A DNA stretch of 64,000 nucleotides from Mesorhizobium sp. (GTDB lineage: Bacteria > Pseudomonadota > Alphaproteobacteria > Rhizobiales > Rhizobiaceae): the NCBI RefSeq assembly GCF_004963255.1, contig NZ_SUGA01000003.1:1-64000 (forward strand), written 5' to 3'. Below the pieces are notes generated by a model. That model saw nothing but the letters and a program-made list of their open reading frames with translations. It did not search any database and was not told the DNA's origin. The translations under genes and the position numbers were made by a program. The first letter of the stretch is position 1; each line of letters starts with the position of its first letter. This document shows, one piece after another, positions 25,040-33,538 of this stretch.

Positions 25040-26350
25040 ATGGCCTCGATCCTGGCTGGTTCCGCCCGACCTGTCCCGGTGCCGGGCTACGGCATGGCGG
25101 GCCCGCGCACTGTTCCGGTCGACACGCTGACCCGTCTTGGCATCACCGTGGCGGTGCTGCTTCTGTTTTCCATCTCGGGCGGCATGCTGTGGCTGGCCGG
25201 CTACAATTACGATGGCCTGCAGGGCAGCCCGCTGAGCAAGATCCACCCGTCCACCTATCTCTTCGTGCTCGTCTTCGTCTGGCGCGCCTGCACCTTCGGC
25301 AATCCGGTCGGCTATGTTGTCCATGTCACCAACAAGCGGCCGGCAACGATGCTGATGGCGGTGATCTCGACGGTGCTTCTCTTCGTCGTCATCCTCAGGC
25401 AGCGCCCCGGCATGGCCGGCATGATCGACACGTTCGTCGCCCCGGCGCTGGTCGTGCTGCTGCTGAGCGAGGACGACGAGAAGACCTTTGCCCAGCTGCG
25501 GATCGTCATCCATGCCGTGATGACGGTGAACGCGCTGATGGCGCTGTTCGAGTTCGGCACCAAGCATCTGGTGTTCCCCTACAGGTTCGACGGCGCCGTG
25601 TTCGTCAATGATCTGCGCTCCACCGCGCTGCAGGGGCATCCGCTCTCCAATGCCACGGTCACCTCGATCTATGTGCTGTCGCTGCTGTCGGGTTCGCGCT
25701 CCCTGTCGACGCCGCTCGGGCTGGCGCTTGTCGGGCTGCAGTTCTGCGCGCTGGTCGCCTTCGGCGGCCGCTCGGGCATGGTGCTGACGATCCTGCTCGG
25801 CGGCGCCTACATGCTTATCCAGGGCCTGGCGCAGCTCAGGACCGGGCGCGTCAACCTTCTGGGCGCCGCGCTGGTGATCATGCTTGCCGCGCTGCTGCCG
25901 CTGGCGATCGCGCTCGCCGGCTATTACGGCTTCTTCGACGCGCTGCTCCAACGTTTCGTCTCGGACAGCGGCAGCGCCAATGCCCGCGTCGAGATGTTCG
26001 ATCTCTTCAGGCATCTGGAGCTGCGCGACCTGATCGTCGGCCCCGATGTCGACCTGCTCGAAAGCATGCGCCGCATCACCGGCCTGGAGCAGGGCATCGA
26101 GAATCCGATCCTGCGCCTGACCCTCTATCAGGGCGCGTTCTTCACGCTTCTGATCTTCTTCGGTTTCGCGCTGTTCATGCACGAGGTCGCGCGCCGCTGC
26201 CATCCGGGCATCTGGCTGCCGATGCTGGGCTGGCTCATCCTGCTCAACACCTCCGAAAGCATCGCCTCCAAGACGACGCTGATGACCAAATTCGTGGTGA
26301 TCGCCCTGGCGCTGTACAGGCCGGCGCGGGCCGAAAGCAAAATGTCCTGA
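25040..26350 (+). CDS. Exopolysaccharide polymerase (VpsF/Wzy-like)
   Basis: A 436-residue membrane protein with about ten transmembrane segments and a long loop in the C-terminal half, as in O-antigen/exopolysaccharide polymerases that join repeat units at the periplasmic face. A block QGHPLSNATVTSIYVL in the middle and GGRSGMV are like those of VpsF-family proteins. It starts one base after the stop of the co-polymerase gene, so both are one operon. It converges on the glycanase gene. Confidence 0.8.
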   Translation: MASILAGSARPVPVPGYGMAGPRTVPVDTLTRLGITVAVLLLFSISGGMLWLAGYNYDGLQGSPLSKIHPSTYLFVLVFVWRACTFGNPVGYVVHVTNKRPATMLMAVISTVLLFVVILRQRPGMAGMIDTFVAPALVVLLLSEDDEKTFAQLRIVIHAVMTVNALMALFEFGTKHLVFPYRFDGAVFVNDLRSTALQGHPLSNATVTSIYVLSLLSGSRSLSTPLGLALVGLQFCALVAFGGRSGMVLTILLGGAYMLIQGLAQLRTGRVNLLGAALVIMLAALLPLAIALAGYYGFFDALLQRFVSDSGSANARVEMFDLFRHLELRDLIVGPDVDLLESMRRITGLEQGIENPILRLTLYQGAFFTLLIFFGFALFMHEVARRCHPGIWLPMLGWLILLNTSESIASKTTLMTKFVVIALALYRPARAESKMS

Positions 26351-26419
26351 CGAAACACCGGCTTTCGGCATGCTGTTGCGTAAAACCAAAGCCTTAGCGC
26401 GGTTTGATGACTCAACAAA

Positions 26420-27685
26420 TCAAGTTGGCGGCATCCTCAGCCCCAGCGCCTCGACCATGGCGGGATCGAGCGCGCGGGTTATGTCGTCCATCATGCCCAT
26501 GCCGTCGAACAGGTCCCAGAACGCCCAGGGAAAACCGGCGGCTTCGGCGCTCTGCCGAACATCGGCGATGTAGCGGGCGCGGTCGGGATTGGGCGCGGCG
26601 GTGTAGCGGGCGTCGGTGCGCAGCGCGCCGAACTCGCCCATGATGATGCGGGCGGGCGCGATGCCGTGGCCGTCCGCCCAGTCGCTCACCTGCGCGAGAT
26701 AGCCGTCGATGTAGCCGCGATCGGGCTGCGCGTCGAAATAGACCTTCAGCACCTTCTCGGTCTCGGCATAGGCGGCCTTCTTGGCTTCGTCGGACCTCTC
26801 CGTATCCTCAGCCATCCTTGCCCTGACCGAGGCCAGCGTCTGTTCCAATGTGCCGGCCGAGGCCGGCCACGGCACGTTGTTCAGCGCGCGGTAGACCGGC
26901 TCGCGCATCCATGGCGCGCCCTGATGGCTGAACAGATAGGGCTCGTAGAAGTGGAAGGTGAACAGGATCGGCTCGAATTCCCCTAGCGGCGCCGGATCGA
27001 GCGCGGTGAGGCCCCGCACCATCGAGCCGCAGCCGCCGGTGACGACGATCGGCAGGTCTTTCGCCGAGCCCCGCGCGGCGGTCAGCAGCGCCGCCTGCAC
27101 CTTGGGCCACACCTCGGAGGAACAGTCCTGGGGCGGCTCATTGACCGGTTCCAGCGCGACCCTGCCGGGCGCCATGTCCTTGAGCATGCTCGCCACGTCG
27201 GCGACGAAGGCCCGGTAGCGGGCGAATTCCGGCGCGCCGGTGCTGGAAACCATGCGCTCGGGATTCCAGTAATGGGTGGCGCCATTGGCCTGCACGTTGA
27301 CGATGACGCCGAGATCGGCGGCTAGAGCCGCTTCGACCGCCGCGCTGAGCATCGCCATGAGGTCGGCGCGCCGGCCCGCATCGGCGGCCAGGAACGGGCC
27401 CGGATCGACAGGCAGGCGGATGAAGTCGAGCCCGCTGGCGCGCAGCCGGGCGAGGTCAGCCGGCGTCGGCACGGGCCGCTGCGACTGGAAGGGCGGCCAG
27501 TCATAGTCGGTGCGGGGCGCGGGGAATTCGCGTGTCAGCGCAAACCACGGCCAGGCGTTGACGCCGCGCTTGAAAGGCCATTCGCCGGCGGCGCGCGCTT
27601 TAGATACGAGCGGCGGGACCGCCAGCGGCACCGTGGCCGCGACCAGCGCCGCGCCGAGCAGACGGCGGCGAGACCAGCCGGTCAT
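26420..27685 (-). CDS. Tat-exported GH5 family glycoside hydrolase
   Basis: A 421-residue protein with a twin-arginine signal (WSRRRLLGAALVA) followed by a GH5-like barrel: GVNAWPWFAL at 41-50, the acid/base E183 in VNEPP, HFYEPYL and the likely nucleophile E351 in IIMGEFG. It should cleave a beta-linked glucan or the locus's own polysaccharide outside the cytoplasm, possibly for processing or release. The start lies in a triplicated GTCATGCGTGCCC stretch; ATG 27685, directly before the Tat motif, is chosen. It is 26 bases after the glycosyltransferase gene. Confidence 0.85.
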   Translation of the reverse strand: MTGWSRRRLLGAALVAATVPLAVPPLVSKARAAGEWPFKRGVNAWPWFALTREFPAPRTDYDWPPFQSQRPVPTPADLARLRASGLDFIRLPVDPGPFLAADAGRRADLMAMLSAAVEAALAADLGVIVNVQANGATHYWNPERMVSSTGAPEFARYRAFVADVASMLKDMAPGRVALEPVNEPPQDCSSEVWPKVQAALLTAARGSAKDLPIVVTGGCGSMVRGLTALDPAPLGEFEPILFTFHFYEPYLFSHQGAPWMREPVYRALNNVPWPASAGTLEQTLASVRARMAEDTERSDEAKKAAYAETEKVLKVYFDAQPDRGYIDGYLAQVSDWADGHGIAPARIIMGEFGALRTDARYTAAPNPDRARYIADVRQSAEAAGFPWAFWDLFDGMGMMDDITRALDPAMVEALGLRMPPT

Positions 27686-27720
27686 GCGTGCCCAGTCATG
27701 CGTGCCCCAGTCATGCGTGC
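27682..27720. repeat. Tandem triplication at a gene junction
   Basis: The block GTCATGCGTG occurs three times (27681, 27695 and 27710) with spacings of 14 and 15 bases, spanning the stop of the glycosyltransferase and the start of the glycanase. Each unit carries an ATG on the minus strand, only one of which opens the glycanase frame. Confidence 0.6.
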
Positions 27721-28928
27721 TTGGCCCGGTCGGCTTGCGCCGGCGCGGCGGTGGCGCCGCCGAGCTGCCGCAGCGCTTCCTTCTCATAGGCGGTGAGCAC
27801 GTCTTCCCAGCGGAAGGCCTCGCGGGCGCGTGCCCGCGCCGCCTTGCTGCAGCGCACCACCAGCGCGTCGTCGGCCAGCGCCGCGTCGATCCGTGCGCTC
27901 AGGCTGTCGGTGTCGTTGAAATAGATCGCCGCCTCGCCGGCGACCCAGCGATTGTAGCGGTTGTCATGCGCGATCACCATGTTGCCGGCGCCCAGCGCCT
28001 CGACCAGCGAGGGGTTGGTGCCGCCCACAGTGTGGCCGTGCATATAGGCGCGCGCATGGTAGCGCAGCGCCTTCACGGTCGCCTGGTCGTAGATCGCGCC
28101 CGGCATGATCACCACGGAGCCCGCCGCCTCGCGCACCGCGCGGTGATAGGGGATCTCGTCGTTGAGCGTGCCCAGCACCACCAGCTTCATGTCGCCGCGA
28201 TCGCGGCGGCGGAAGGCTTCGATGATCGGCAGGATGTTGTTGTCGGGCTCGATACGCGCGATAGAGACCAGGTATTTGCCGGGCTCGAGCCCGAGCGCGC
28301 GAACGGGTTCCTCCGGCGCCGAGGTCACCGGGTCGGCCCCGTAGGCGATGGTGGCGATGGCGCTGCGCGGCCGCCGGGTCGCCAGGTGGTCGGCGATCGC
28401 CGGGTGGTCGGCGATGAGACGGTGCGAGAGCCAGGCGCCGATCCATTCGTTGAGCCAGAACCAGGCGCGCGCCGCCGGCCCCCATTTCGGCCGCCGCCAC
28501 TCGATGCCGTCCATGTTGGTGATGACCCTGCGCCGCATGAGCCTGAGCCAGGTCAGGAACACCGCGCCATTATAGCCGAGCACCAGGCACACGCCCGGGC
28601 GCCTGGCGGCGTCGAGCACGCATTGCCAGTCGAATTCCAGCGTCGCCCGCGGACCCCTCGAGGCGACCTCGATGGTGATGAGCTCGATGCCGCGCCAGGT
28701 CTCGCTCATCACCCTTTGGCGGACGTGCTCGACTTCCTTCTGGCAATAGACGCCGACCCTCCAGCCGCGTCCGGCCAGGAAAAGCGCCAGCCGCTCGGCG
28801 AAAGTCTCGAAGCCGCCGTGGGAAGCCGGAATGCCGCGTGTCCCCAGGATCAGGATCGAAGGCTTCTCGATCGGGTTGGAAGATCGTTCCGGTTTCAAAA
28901 TAAAAGGATTCCCCCGGGGTCCGGTCAT
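27711..28928 (-). CDS. Glycosyltransferase, DUF1972/GT4 family
   Basis: A 405-residue glycosyltransferase. The N-terminal ILILGTRGIPASHGGFETFAERL is the DUF1972 signature of rhamnosyl- and related transferases. The C-terminal part is GT4-like (YLVSIARIEPDNNILPIIEAF, GGTNPSLVEALGAGNMVIAHD). It likely adds a sugar to the lipid-linked repeat unit at the cytoplasmic face. First gene of an operon with the GH5 gene, under the sigma-54 promoter at 28956. The start at 28928 has a weak ribosome-binding site; no other start lies close. Confidence 0.9.
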   Translation of the reverse strand: MTGPRGNPFILKPERSSNPIEKPSILILGTRGIPASHGGFETFAERLALFLAGRGWRVGVYCQKEVEHVRQRVMSETWRGIELITIEVASRGPRATLEFDWQCVLDAARRPGVCLVLGYNGAVFLTWLRLMRRRVITNMDGIEWRRPKWGPAARAWFWLNEWIGAWLSHRLIADHPAIADHLATRRPRSAIATIAYGADPVTSAPEEPVRALGLEPGKYLVSIARIEPDNNILPIIEAFRRRDRGDMKLVVLGTLNDEIPYHRAVREAAGSVVIMPGAIYDQATVKALRYHARAYMHGHTVGGTNPSLVEALGAGNMVIAHDNRYNRWVAGEAAIYFNDTDSLSARIDAALADDALVVRCSKAARARAREAFRWEDVLTAYEKEALRQLGGATAAPAQADRAKHA

Positions 28929-28955
28929 GGTTGTTGCTATGTCAATGACCGCCCA

Positions 28956-28970
28956 GCAACTTCCGTGCCA
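28956..28970 (-). promoter_or_regulatory. Sigma-54 promoter upstream of the glycosyltransferase operon
   Basis: On the minus strand this reads CTGGCACGGAAGTTGCT with flanks, a perfect YTGGCACG-N4-TTGCW match. Predicted start of transcription is near 28945, only about 17 bases ahead of the gene. Confidence 0.75.
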
Positions 28971-29060
28971 GGGGTACCCCCAGGGTGGATACTCGCATGA
29001 AGGTGTAAAATTTCTCTTCAGAACGCGGGGCTTGCTTCATTATCGGTCAACCTTCGCGAC

Positions 29061-29076
29061 GTATCTGTGTCGATAC
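29061..29076. promoter_or_regulatory. Palindrome upstream of the GT4-flippase operon
   Basis: GTATC-N6-GATAC. It lies in the 326-base gap between the divergent glycosyltransferase operons. A degenerate sigma-54-like sequence (TTGGCATGAAGTTTCTT, plus strand) is at 29182-29198, 57 bases before the downstream ATG. The rest of this gap shows nothing else. Confidence 0.3.
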
Positions 29077-29254
29077 GGGGCACGCTCAGGTACCAGGGTC
29101 GCAGCAGGGCAATCAGGAAGCCGGCACGATCCTTGCTCCCGGGCCTGCAGTGGCCACCGCTGGGTGGAGCGGCGTGCGGATTTGGCATGAAGTTTCTTCC
29201 GCGCTTGAAGGGCCCGGTGCCGAGCGGACTCGAGGTGCAGGTGGAAAGAGAGTG

Positions 29255-30436
29255 ATGCGCATTGCCTGCGTTCATCAGGGCTACGAGCTCTATGGTTCGG
29301 ACCGCAGCTTCGCCGAGAGCGTGGCTGCGCTGCGCGCCGCGTTTCCGGCCGCCGAGATCGAGGTCGTGCTGCCGCGCAAGGGGCCTATCGTCGAGATCCT
29401 CGCGCCGCATGCCAGCCGCATCGTGTTCGAGCCGCTCTGGGTGCTCAGGCGGCAGGCGATGCTCAGGCTCGCCACCGTCGAGATGGCGCGGCTGCCCGCG
29501 GCGCTCTGGCGCGCCTGGCGCCGCATGCGGGGCAGCGACCTGACCTATATCAACACCTCGATCATCGCCGACTATGCGCTGGCCGCGCGGCTTTTGCCGC
29601 GCAAGGCGCTGCTGCACATCCACGAGATCCCCGAGGGCATATTGCGCAAGGTGCTTGTCGCCCTGATGCGCTGGAGCCGTGCGGACCTCATCTTCAACTC
29701 GCGCGCCACCCGCGCCACGTTCGGCGATCCGCCGGCCCTCGATGCCAGGGGGCGGCGCACGCATGTCGTCTATAACGGCGTCGCCGGACCGCGGGCCGCC
29801 CTGCCGGTGACCTATGACGGCAGCCGCCCGCTCAGGGTCCTGCTGCTTGGCCGGGTCAACCGCATCAAGGGGCAGGAGGTGCTGCTCGAAGCGGTCGCCT
29901 CGCTTCCCGCTGGGTTGCGCAATCGCGTCGAGGTCCGCCTCGTCGGCGGCGCCTTCGAAAGCGTCGAGCGCGAGCAGGCGCTCGCCGAACTGGTCGGTCG
30001 CATGGGGCTGACCGGACATGTCGAGGTGCTGCCCTTCGTCTCCGACCCCACCAACCACTATCGCTGGACCGACATCGTGGCGGTGCCGTCGCGCCGCCCG
30101 GAATCGCTCGGCCGCGTCGCCATCGAGGCGATGGGCTGGGGCAGGCCGCCGCTGGTGTCGGCGATCGGCGGACTGGTGGAAGTGGTGGCCGACGGCGAGA
30201 CCGGCTGGCATGTGCCGCCGGGGGATGCCAAGGCCCTTGCCGGCAAGCTCAGTGAGATCATCCAGCGGCCGGAGCTCTGGCGCGGCTTCGCCGCCGCCGG
30301 CCGGGCGCGCTACGAGACGCTCTTCAGCGAGCATATCGCCGCCGCCGCGATCGTGGCGATCGTGGCCGACAAGCTGAAGGCCGCGCCGCGACGGGGGCGG
30401 GCGGGCGTCGCCCGCGAGGCGGAGACGAGCCCGTGA
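29255..30436 (+). CDS. Glycosyltransferase family 4
   Basis: A 393-residue GT-B glycosyltransferase. The acceptor half begins MRIACVHQGYELYGSDRSF, and the donor half has RVLLLGRVNRIKGQEVLLEA and the E-x7-E region EAMGWGRPPLVSAIGGLVE. It probably adds one sugar of the exopolysaccharide repeat unit. GGAAAGAGAG precedes the ATG at 29255. It overlaps the flippase gene by four bases (GTGA), so synthesis and flipping are coupled. Confidence 0.9.
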   Translation: MRIACVHQGYELYGSDRSFAESVAALRAAFPAAEIEVVLPRKGPIVEILAPHASRIVFEPLWVLRRQAMLRLATVEMARLPAALWRAWRRMRGSDLTYINTSIIADYALAARLLPRKALLHIHEIPEGILRKVLVALMRWSRADLIFNSRATRATFGDPPALDARGRRTHVVYNGVAGPRAALPVTYDGSRPLRVLLLGRVNRIKGQEVLLEAVASLPAGLRNRVEVRLVGGAFESVEREQALAELVGRMGLTGHVEVLPFVSDPTNHYRWTDIVAVPSRRPESLGRVAIEAMGWGRPPLVSAIGGLVEVVADGETGWHVPPGDAKALAGKLSEIIQRPELWRGFAAAGRARYETLFSEHIAAAAIVAIVADKLKAAPRRGRAGVAREAETSP

Positions 30437-31740
30437 AGTTCACCTTCCCGGCCCATCTGGTGCGGCGCCTCATGCTGATGATCGGCGGCGAGGCGATGCA
30501 GAGCGGCTTCCATTTCGCCCTCAACATCGCGTTGCTGCATCTTCTGTCGGCCGAAGGTTACGGCCTCTTCGCGATGGCCATGGTGATGGGCGGCGTCGGT
30601 CTGTCCTATATCCGCTCGCTCACCGCCGTTCCGGCCGCCATATGGATGGGCAAGAGCACCAACAGCGCCGGCGTCGACGCCTATGACATGACCTTCGGAT
30701 CGGCCGCGCTTGTGGTGGCGCTGCTGATGGGGCTGGGCACGGGGCTGCTGATGCGCCTCCTCGGCGACCCGAGCGGCATCGGCGCCGCCTGCTTCGTCTG
30801 CGCCTGGTCGCTGCGCAGCCATATGCGCACGGCATTCTTCGCGCGCCGCATGCAACTCGTCGTCTCCATCAGCGACGCCGCATTCACGATCGCGGGCATC
30901 GTGCTGGCGGCAGCGGCGGTCTGGTTCATTGCGAACGCGCTTCAGACCACCTTCTATGCGCTTGCCGCGGCCAATATCGTCGGCATCGCGGTGCTGGTGA
31001 GACTGGCGCGCCGCAGGCTGCGCGTCTCGTTTCGCGCGCCGACCTGGCGGCGCTATGCAAAGCTCTGGCCGCAGCTCTGCTGGTCGGGATTCAGCGCCAC
31101 CACCACCAACATCCAGGGGCAATCCCTGGCGCTGCTGGTCGCGGGTATCGCCGGGCCTGCCGCCTACGCCCCACTGGCGGCGGTGCTGGTGCTGTTCGCG
31201 CCGCTGCGCATCTCCAGCCTTGCCTTCTCGAACATGCTGCAGCCGGAACTTGCGAAGCTGGTGCGCAACAAGGAGTTCGACCGCGTCTGGACGCAGGCCA
31301 AGATCTGGGCGCTCGTCATGGGTTGCGGCAGCCTGGCCTATGGCTGCGGCGTCCTGTTCATCCTGCCGATGATCAAGTCGCAGGCTCTGCAGCATGCCTC
31401 GGTCGGCCTGATCGGAGTTTTCGCCATCGCCAACTTCGTACCGATCATGGCCTATGTGATGCCGCGCGTGGTCCTTGAGATTCTGGGCGATTTCCGCATC
31501 GTCGCCTTCATCACCATGGCCGGCGCGATCGTCGGGCTGGCGACGATCGGCATCCTGCTGGCCGTCGCGCCGTCGACCTGGGCGCTGGCCGGCGCCGCGG
31601 TGTCGGAGACCTTCGTGCTGGTGGCCTCATGGTATTTCACGGCCAACCGCATGTGGAACCTCAAGCACCCCAACGAGCAGCGCCCCACCATGGTCGGCGC
31701 CTGGCGCCGCGCGGCGACGCTCGCCGTGCAGAGACGATAG
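30433..31740 (+). CDS. Polysaccharide flippase (Wzx-like)
   Basis: A 435-residue membrane protein with about twelve transmembrane segments, arranged like MVF/PST-type exporters that flip undecaprenyl-linked repeat units to the periplasm. The start is GTG at 30433, overlapping the end of the GT4 gene. It is followed within nine bases by the CelD-like gene, completing a three-gene operon. Confidence 0.85.
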   Translation: MKFTFPAHLVRRLMLMIGGEAMQSGFHFALNIALLHLLSAEGYGLFAMAMVMGGVGLSYIRSLTAVPAAIWMGKSTNSAGVDAYDMTFGSAALVVALLMGLGTGLLMRLLGDPSGIGAACFVCAWSLRSHMRTAFFARRMQLVVSISDAAFTIAGIVLAAAAVWFIANALQTTFYALAAANIVGIAVLVRLARRRLRVSFRAPTWRRYAKLWPQLCWSGFSATTTNIQGQSLALLVAGIAGPAAYAPLAAVLVLFAPLRISSLAFSNMLQPELAKLVRNKEFDRVWTQAKIWALVMGCGSLAYGCGVLFILPMIKSQALQHASVGLIGVFAIANFVPIMAYVMPRVVLEILGDFRIVAFITMAGAIVGLATIGILLAVAPSTWALAGAAVSETFVLVASWYFTANRMWNLKHPNEQRPTMVGAWRRAATLAVQRR

Positions 31741-31749
31741 GAGAATGAT

Positions 31750-32979
31750 GTGGCAAGCCAGGCAATGCCGATGGCCGCGATGACGACCGGCCTGGCCGAC
31801 GGCGAGGCCGCGCCGCACGCCGCCGGCGCCACTGGCACCGCTTACGTGGCGCAGTTGCACACCAGCCTCGAAACGGCCAAGCCGCTCTGGCTGCGTCTCG
31901 AGACGACCGGCGTGTGCACCGGCCATCAGCATTTCGCCTGGGCAGAGGGGATCGTGGAGCGGCTCATGCCCCCAAAAGCCGAACTTGCCATCGTCGAATT
32001 GCGGAACGCCGCGACGGGCGAACCGGTCATGCTTGTGCCGCTCATGCGGCGCCGCGCGTTCGGCCATTGGGTGATCGAATGGCTGAGCTGCGGGGTCTGC
32101 GACTACGCGGCACCCTTGCTCGCCGACGCCGCGCCCTGGACAACGCAGTCCGCCGAGGCCGCCTGGGCGGCGGTGCTTTCGGTGCTGCCGCGGGCGGACC
32201 GCATCCACATCACCGGTATCCCGAAGGAGATCGGCGGCGTCGCCAATCCCCTGGCGCTGCTTTCGCCGGCGCGCGATTCCATCCATTCCCGCTACGGCAT
32301 CGCCATGGATGGCGACGCCGAGACCGTCGTCAAGCGCATCTGCCGTCCGTCCTTCGTCAAGGCCCTCAACAAGGACCTGCGCCGGCTGGACCGCAATGGT
32401 GGCCTGGCGTTGGTGGAAGCCGACACGCCGGCGTTGGTGGACTCGATTTTCGGCAAGCTGGTCGAAATGCGGCTCAGCCGTTTTCGCGAACTGGGCCGGT
32501 TCGATCTCCTGGCGCGGCCGCCGGTCGTCGATTTCTACCGAAGCGCGGCGCAGCGCGGTCTGAAGGACGGTTCGGTACGCGTCTTCGGCCTGCGCGCCGG
32601 CGACGTCATGGTCGCGGTCCAGTACCTTGCGGTCCATCTCGGCACACTGCATGCGCTGCTGGTCGCGATCGACCAGGCCGCGGTGCCCAACGTTTCGCCC
32701 GGGCTGTGCATCATGGGCGAGTTGATCCGCTGGGGCCGCGGGCAGGGCTTCGACTATTTCGACCTGTCGGTCGGCAACCAGAGCTACAAGGAGCATATGG
32801 GCGCGGTGAAGTCGGTTCTGTCCGAACTTTGCTACGGCATCACGCTGAAAGGCCTGGCCGCGAGCGGCGCCATCAACTACCGCGGCCGGGGCGTTGCCCT
32901 CGTGCGTGACAACCCGCGGCTGTTCAAGCTCGCGCAGGACTTCATGCAGCGCTGGCGGCGGCTGCGGGCGGGGCGGTGA
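31750..32979 (+). CDS. CelD/BioF2-like GNAT acyltransferase of the exopolysaccharide locus
   Basis: A 409-residue protein of the CelD/FemAB-like acetyltransferase class. The second GNAT half has VRVFGLRAGDVMVAVQYLA, SPGLCIMGELIRWGRGQGF and FDLSVGNQSYKEHMG. Similar proteins are common in cellulose and exopolysaccharide loci, where they probably add acyl groups to the glycan or its precursor. GTG 31750 is used because AGGAG precedes it at good spacing. Last gene of the plus-strand operon. Confidence 0.8.
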   Translation: MASQAMPMAAMTTGLADGEAAPHAAGATGTAYVAQLHTSLETAKPLWLRLETTGVCTGHQHFAWAEGIVERLMPPKAELAIVELRNAATGEPVMLVPLMRRRAFGHWVIEWLSCGVCDYAAPLLADAAPWTTQSAEAAWAAVLSVLPRADRIHITGIPKEIGGVANPLALLSPARDSIHSRYGIAMDGDAETVVKRICRPSFVKALNKDLRRLDRNGGLALVEADTPALVDSIFGKLVEMRLSRFRELGRFDLLARPPVVDFYRSAAQRGLKDGSVRVFGLRAGDVMVAVQYLAVHLGTLHALLVAIDQAAVPNVSPGLCIMGELIRWGRGQGFDYFDLSVGNQSYKEHMGAVKSVLSELCYGITLKGLAASGAINYRGRGVALVRDNPRLFKLAQDFMQRWRRLRAGR

Positions 32980-33075
32980 GTGGGCGGCCTGCGCTGGCCA
33001 AATTGACTCACATTCCGCTCTCCGCCATGCTTATGGCAGCCGCATTCTTCGGCGGCAGCGTGTTCGAGTGAGGCC

Positions 33076-33300
33076 ATGGCCAGTCCCGTCGCCAGAGAAA
33101 AGTCCCGCCGCGCCGCGGTGAAATCCGCGCTCGAGCGCCACAAGGTCTATGTCACCGCGCAGCGCTTTTCCGGAGGCACCTACAGCGCCCGCGTGCTGGT
33201 CGACGGCGAGGCCTATTGGGTCGACGAGTTCCGGCTGAGCCAGCTGAAGCAGGGGCTGACCCCGGCGGAGCTGGAACTGACGCCGGCGGTTGACGATTGA
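33076..33300 (+). CDS. Small hypothetical protein
   Basis: A 74-residue protein: an N-terminal basic helix (AREKSRRAAVKSALERHK), a strand pair (VTAQRFSGGTYSARVLVD) and an acidic tail. I do not recognise a family. GAGTGAGG is present before the ATG. It lies between the exopolysaccharide locus and a family 1 repeat, ahead of ligD, and does not look co-transcribed with either. Confidence 0.6.
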   Translation: MASPVAREKSRRAAVKSALERHKVYVTAQRFSGGTYSARVLVDGEAYWVDEFRLSQLKQGLTPAELELTPAVDD

Positions 33301-33337
33301 GCATTCGGGGATGATGACTGAGAGGCTGGCGGGACAG

Positions 33338-33498
33338 CGCCCCCCTCTGGCCTGCCGGCCATCTCCCCCACAAGGGGGGAGATTGGCAGTTCCGCCGATC
33401 GCACTTCTCTTGCAGCGTCGAAAATTGGCGAAAGCCGTCGCGACGTCTGATCTCCCCCCAAGTGGGGAAGATGTCCGACAGGACAGAGGGGGGCGCGA
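33338..33498. repeat. Palindromic intergenic repeat family 1, copy C
   Basis: Outer arms with CGCCCCCCTCTGGCCTGCCG and its mirror at GACAGAGGGGGGCG; inner arms ATCTCCCCCACAAGGGGGGA and TGATCTCCCCCCAAGTGGGG. It shares the inner block AAATTGGCGAAAGCCG with other copies. It fills the gap directly upstream of ligD. Confidence 0.8.
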
Positions 33499-33538
33499 AG
33501 GAACGAGGCGTTTGTCTTTGGCCACCATGCGCTAACCC

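Noticed and set aside
22852..25041. A 729-codon open frame on the minus strand opposite the co-polymerase gene
   Set aside because: It mirrors codon bias of the plus-strand gene in a high-GC genome; its product is low-complexity, rich in Arg, Gly and His, without domains.
24989..26389. A 466-codon minus-strand frame opposite the polymerase gene
   Set aside because: Composition (Gln, Arg, His and Asp runs) is typical of antisense of a membrane protein gene.
29182..29198. Sigma-54 promoter on the plus strand before the GT4 gene
   Set aside because: TTGGCATG-AAGT-TTCTT lacks the essential GC at -12, so it is mentioned only as degenerate.
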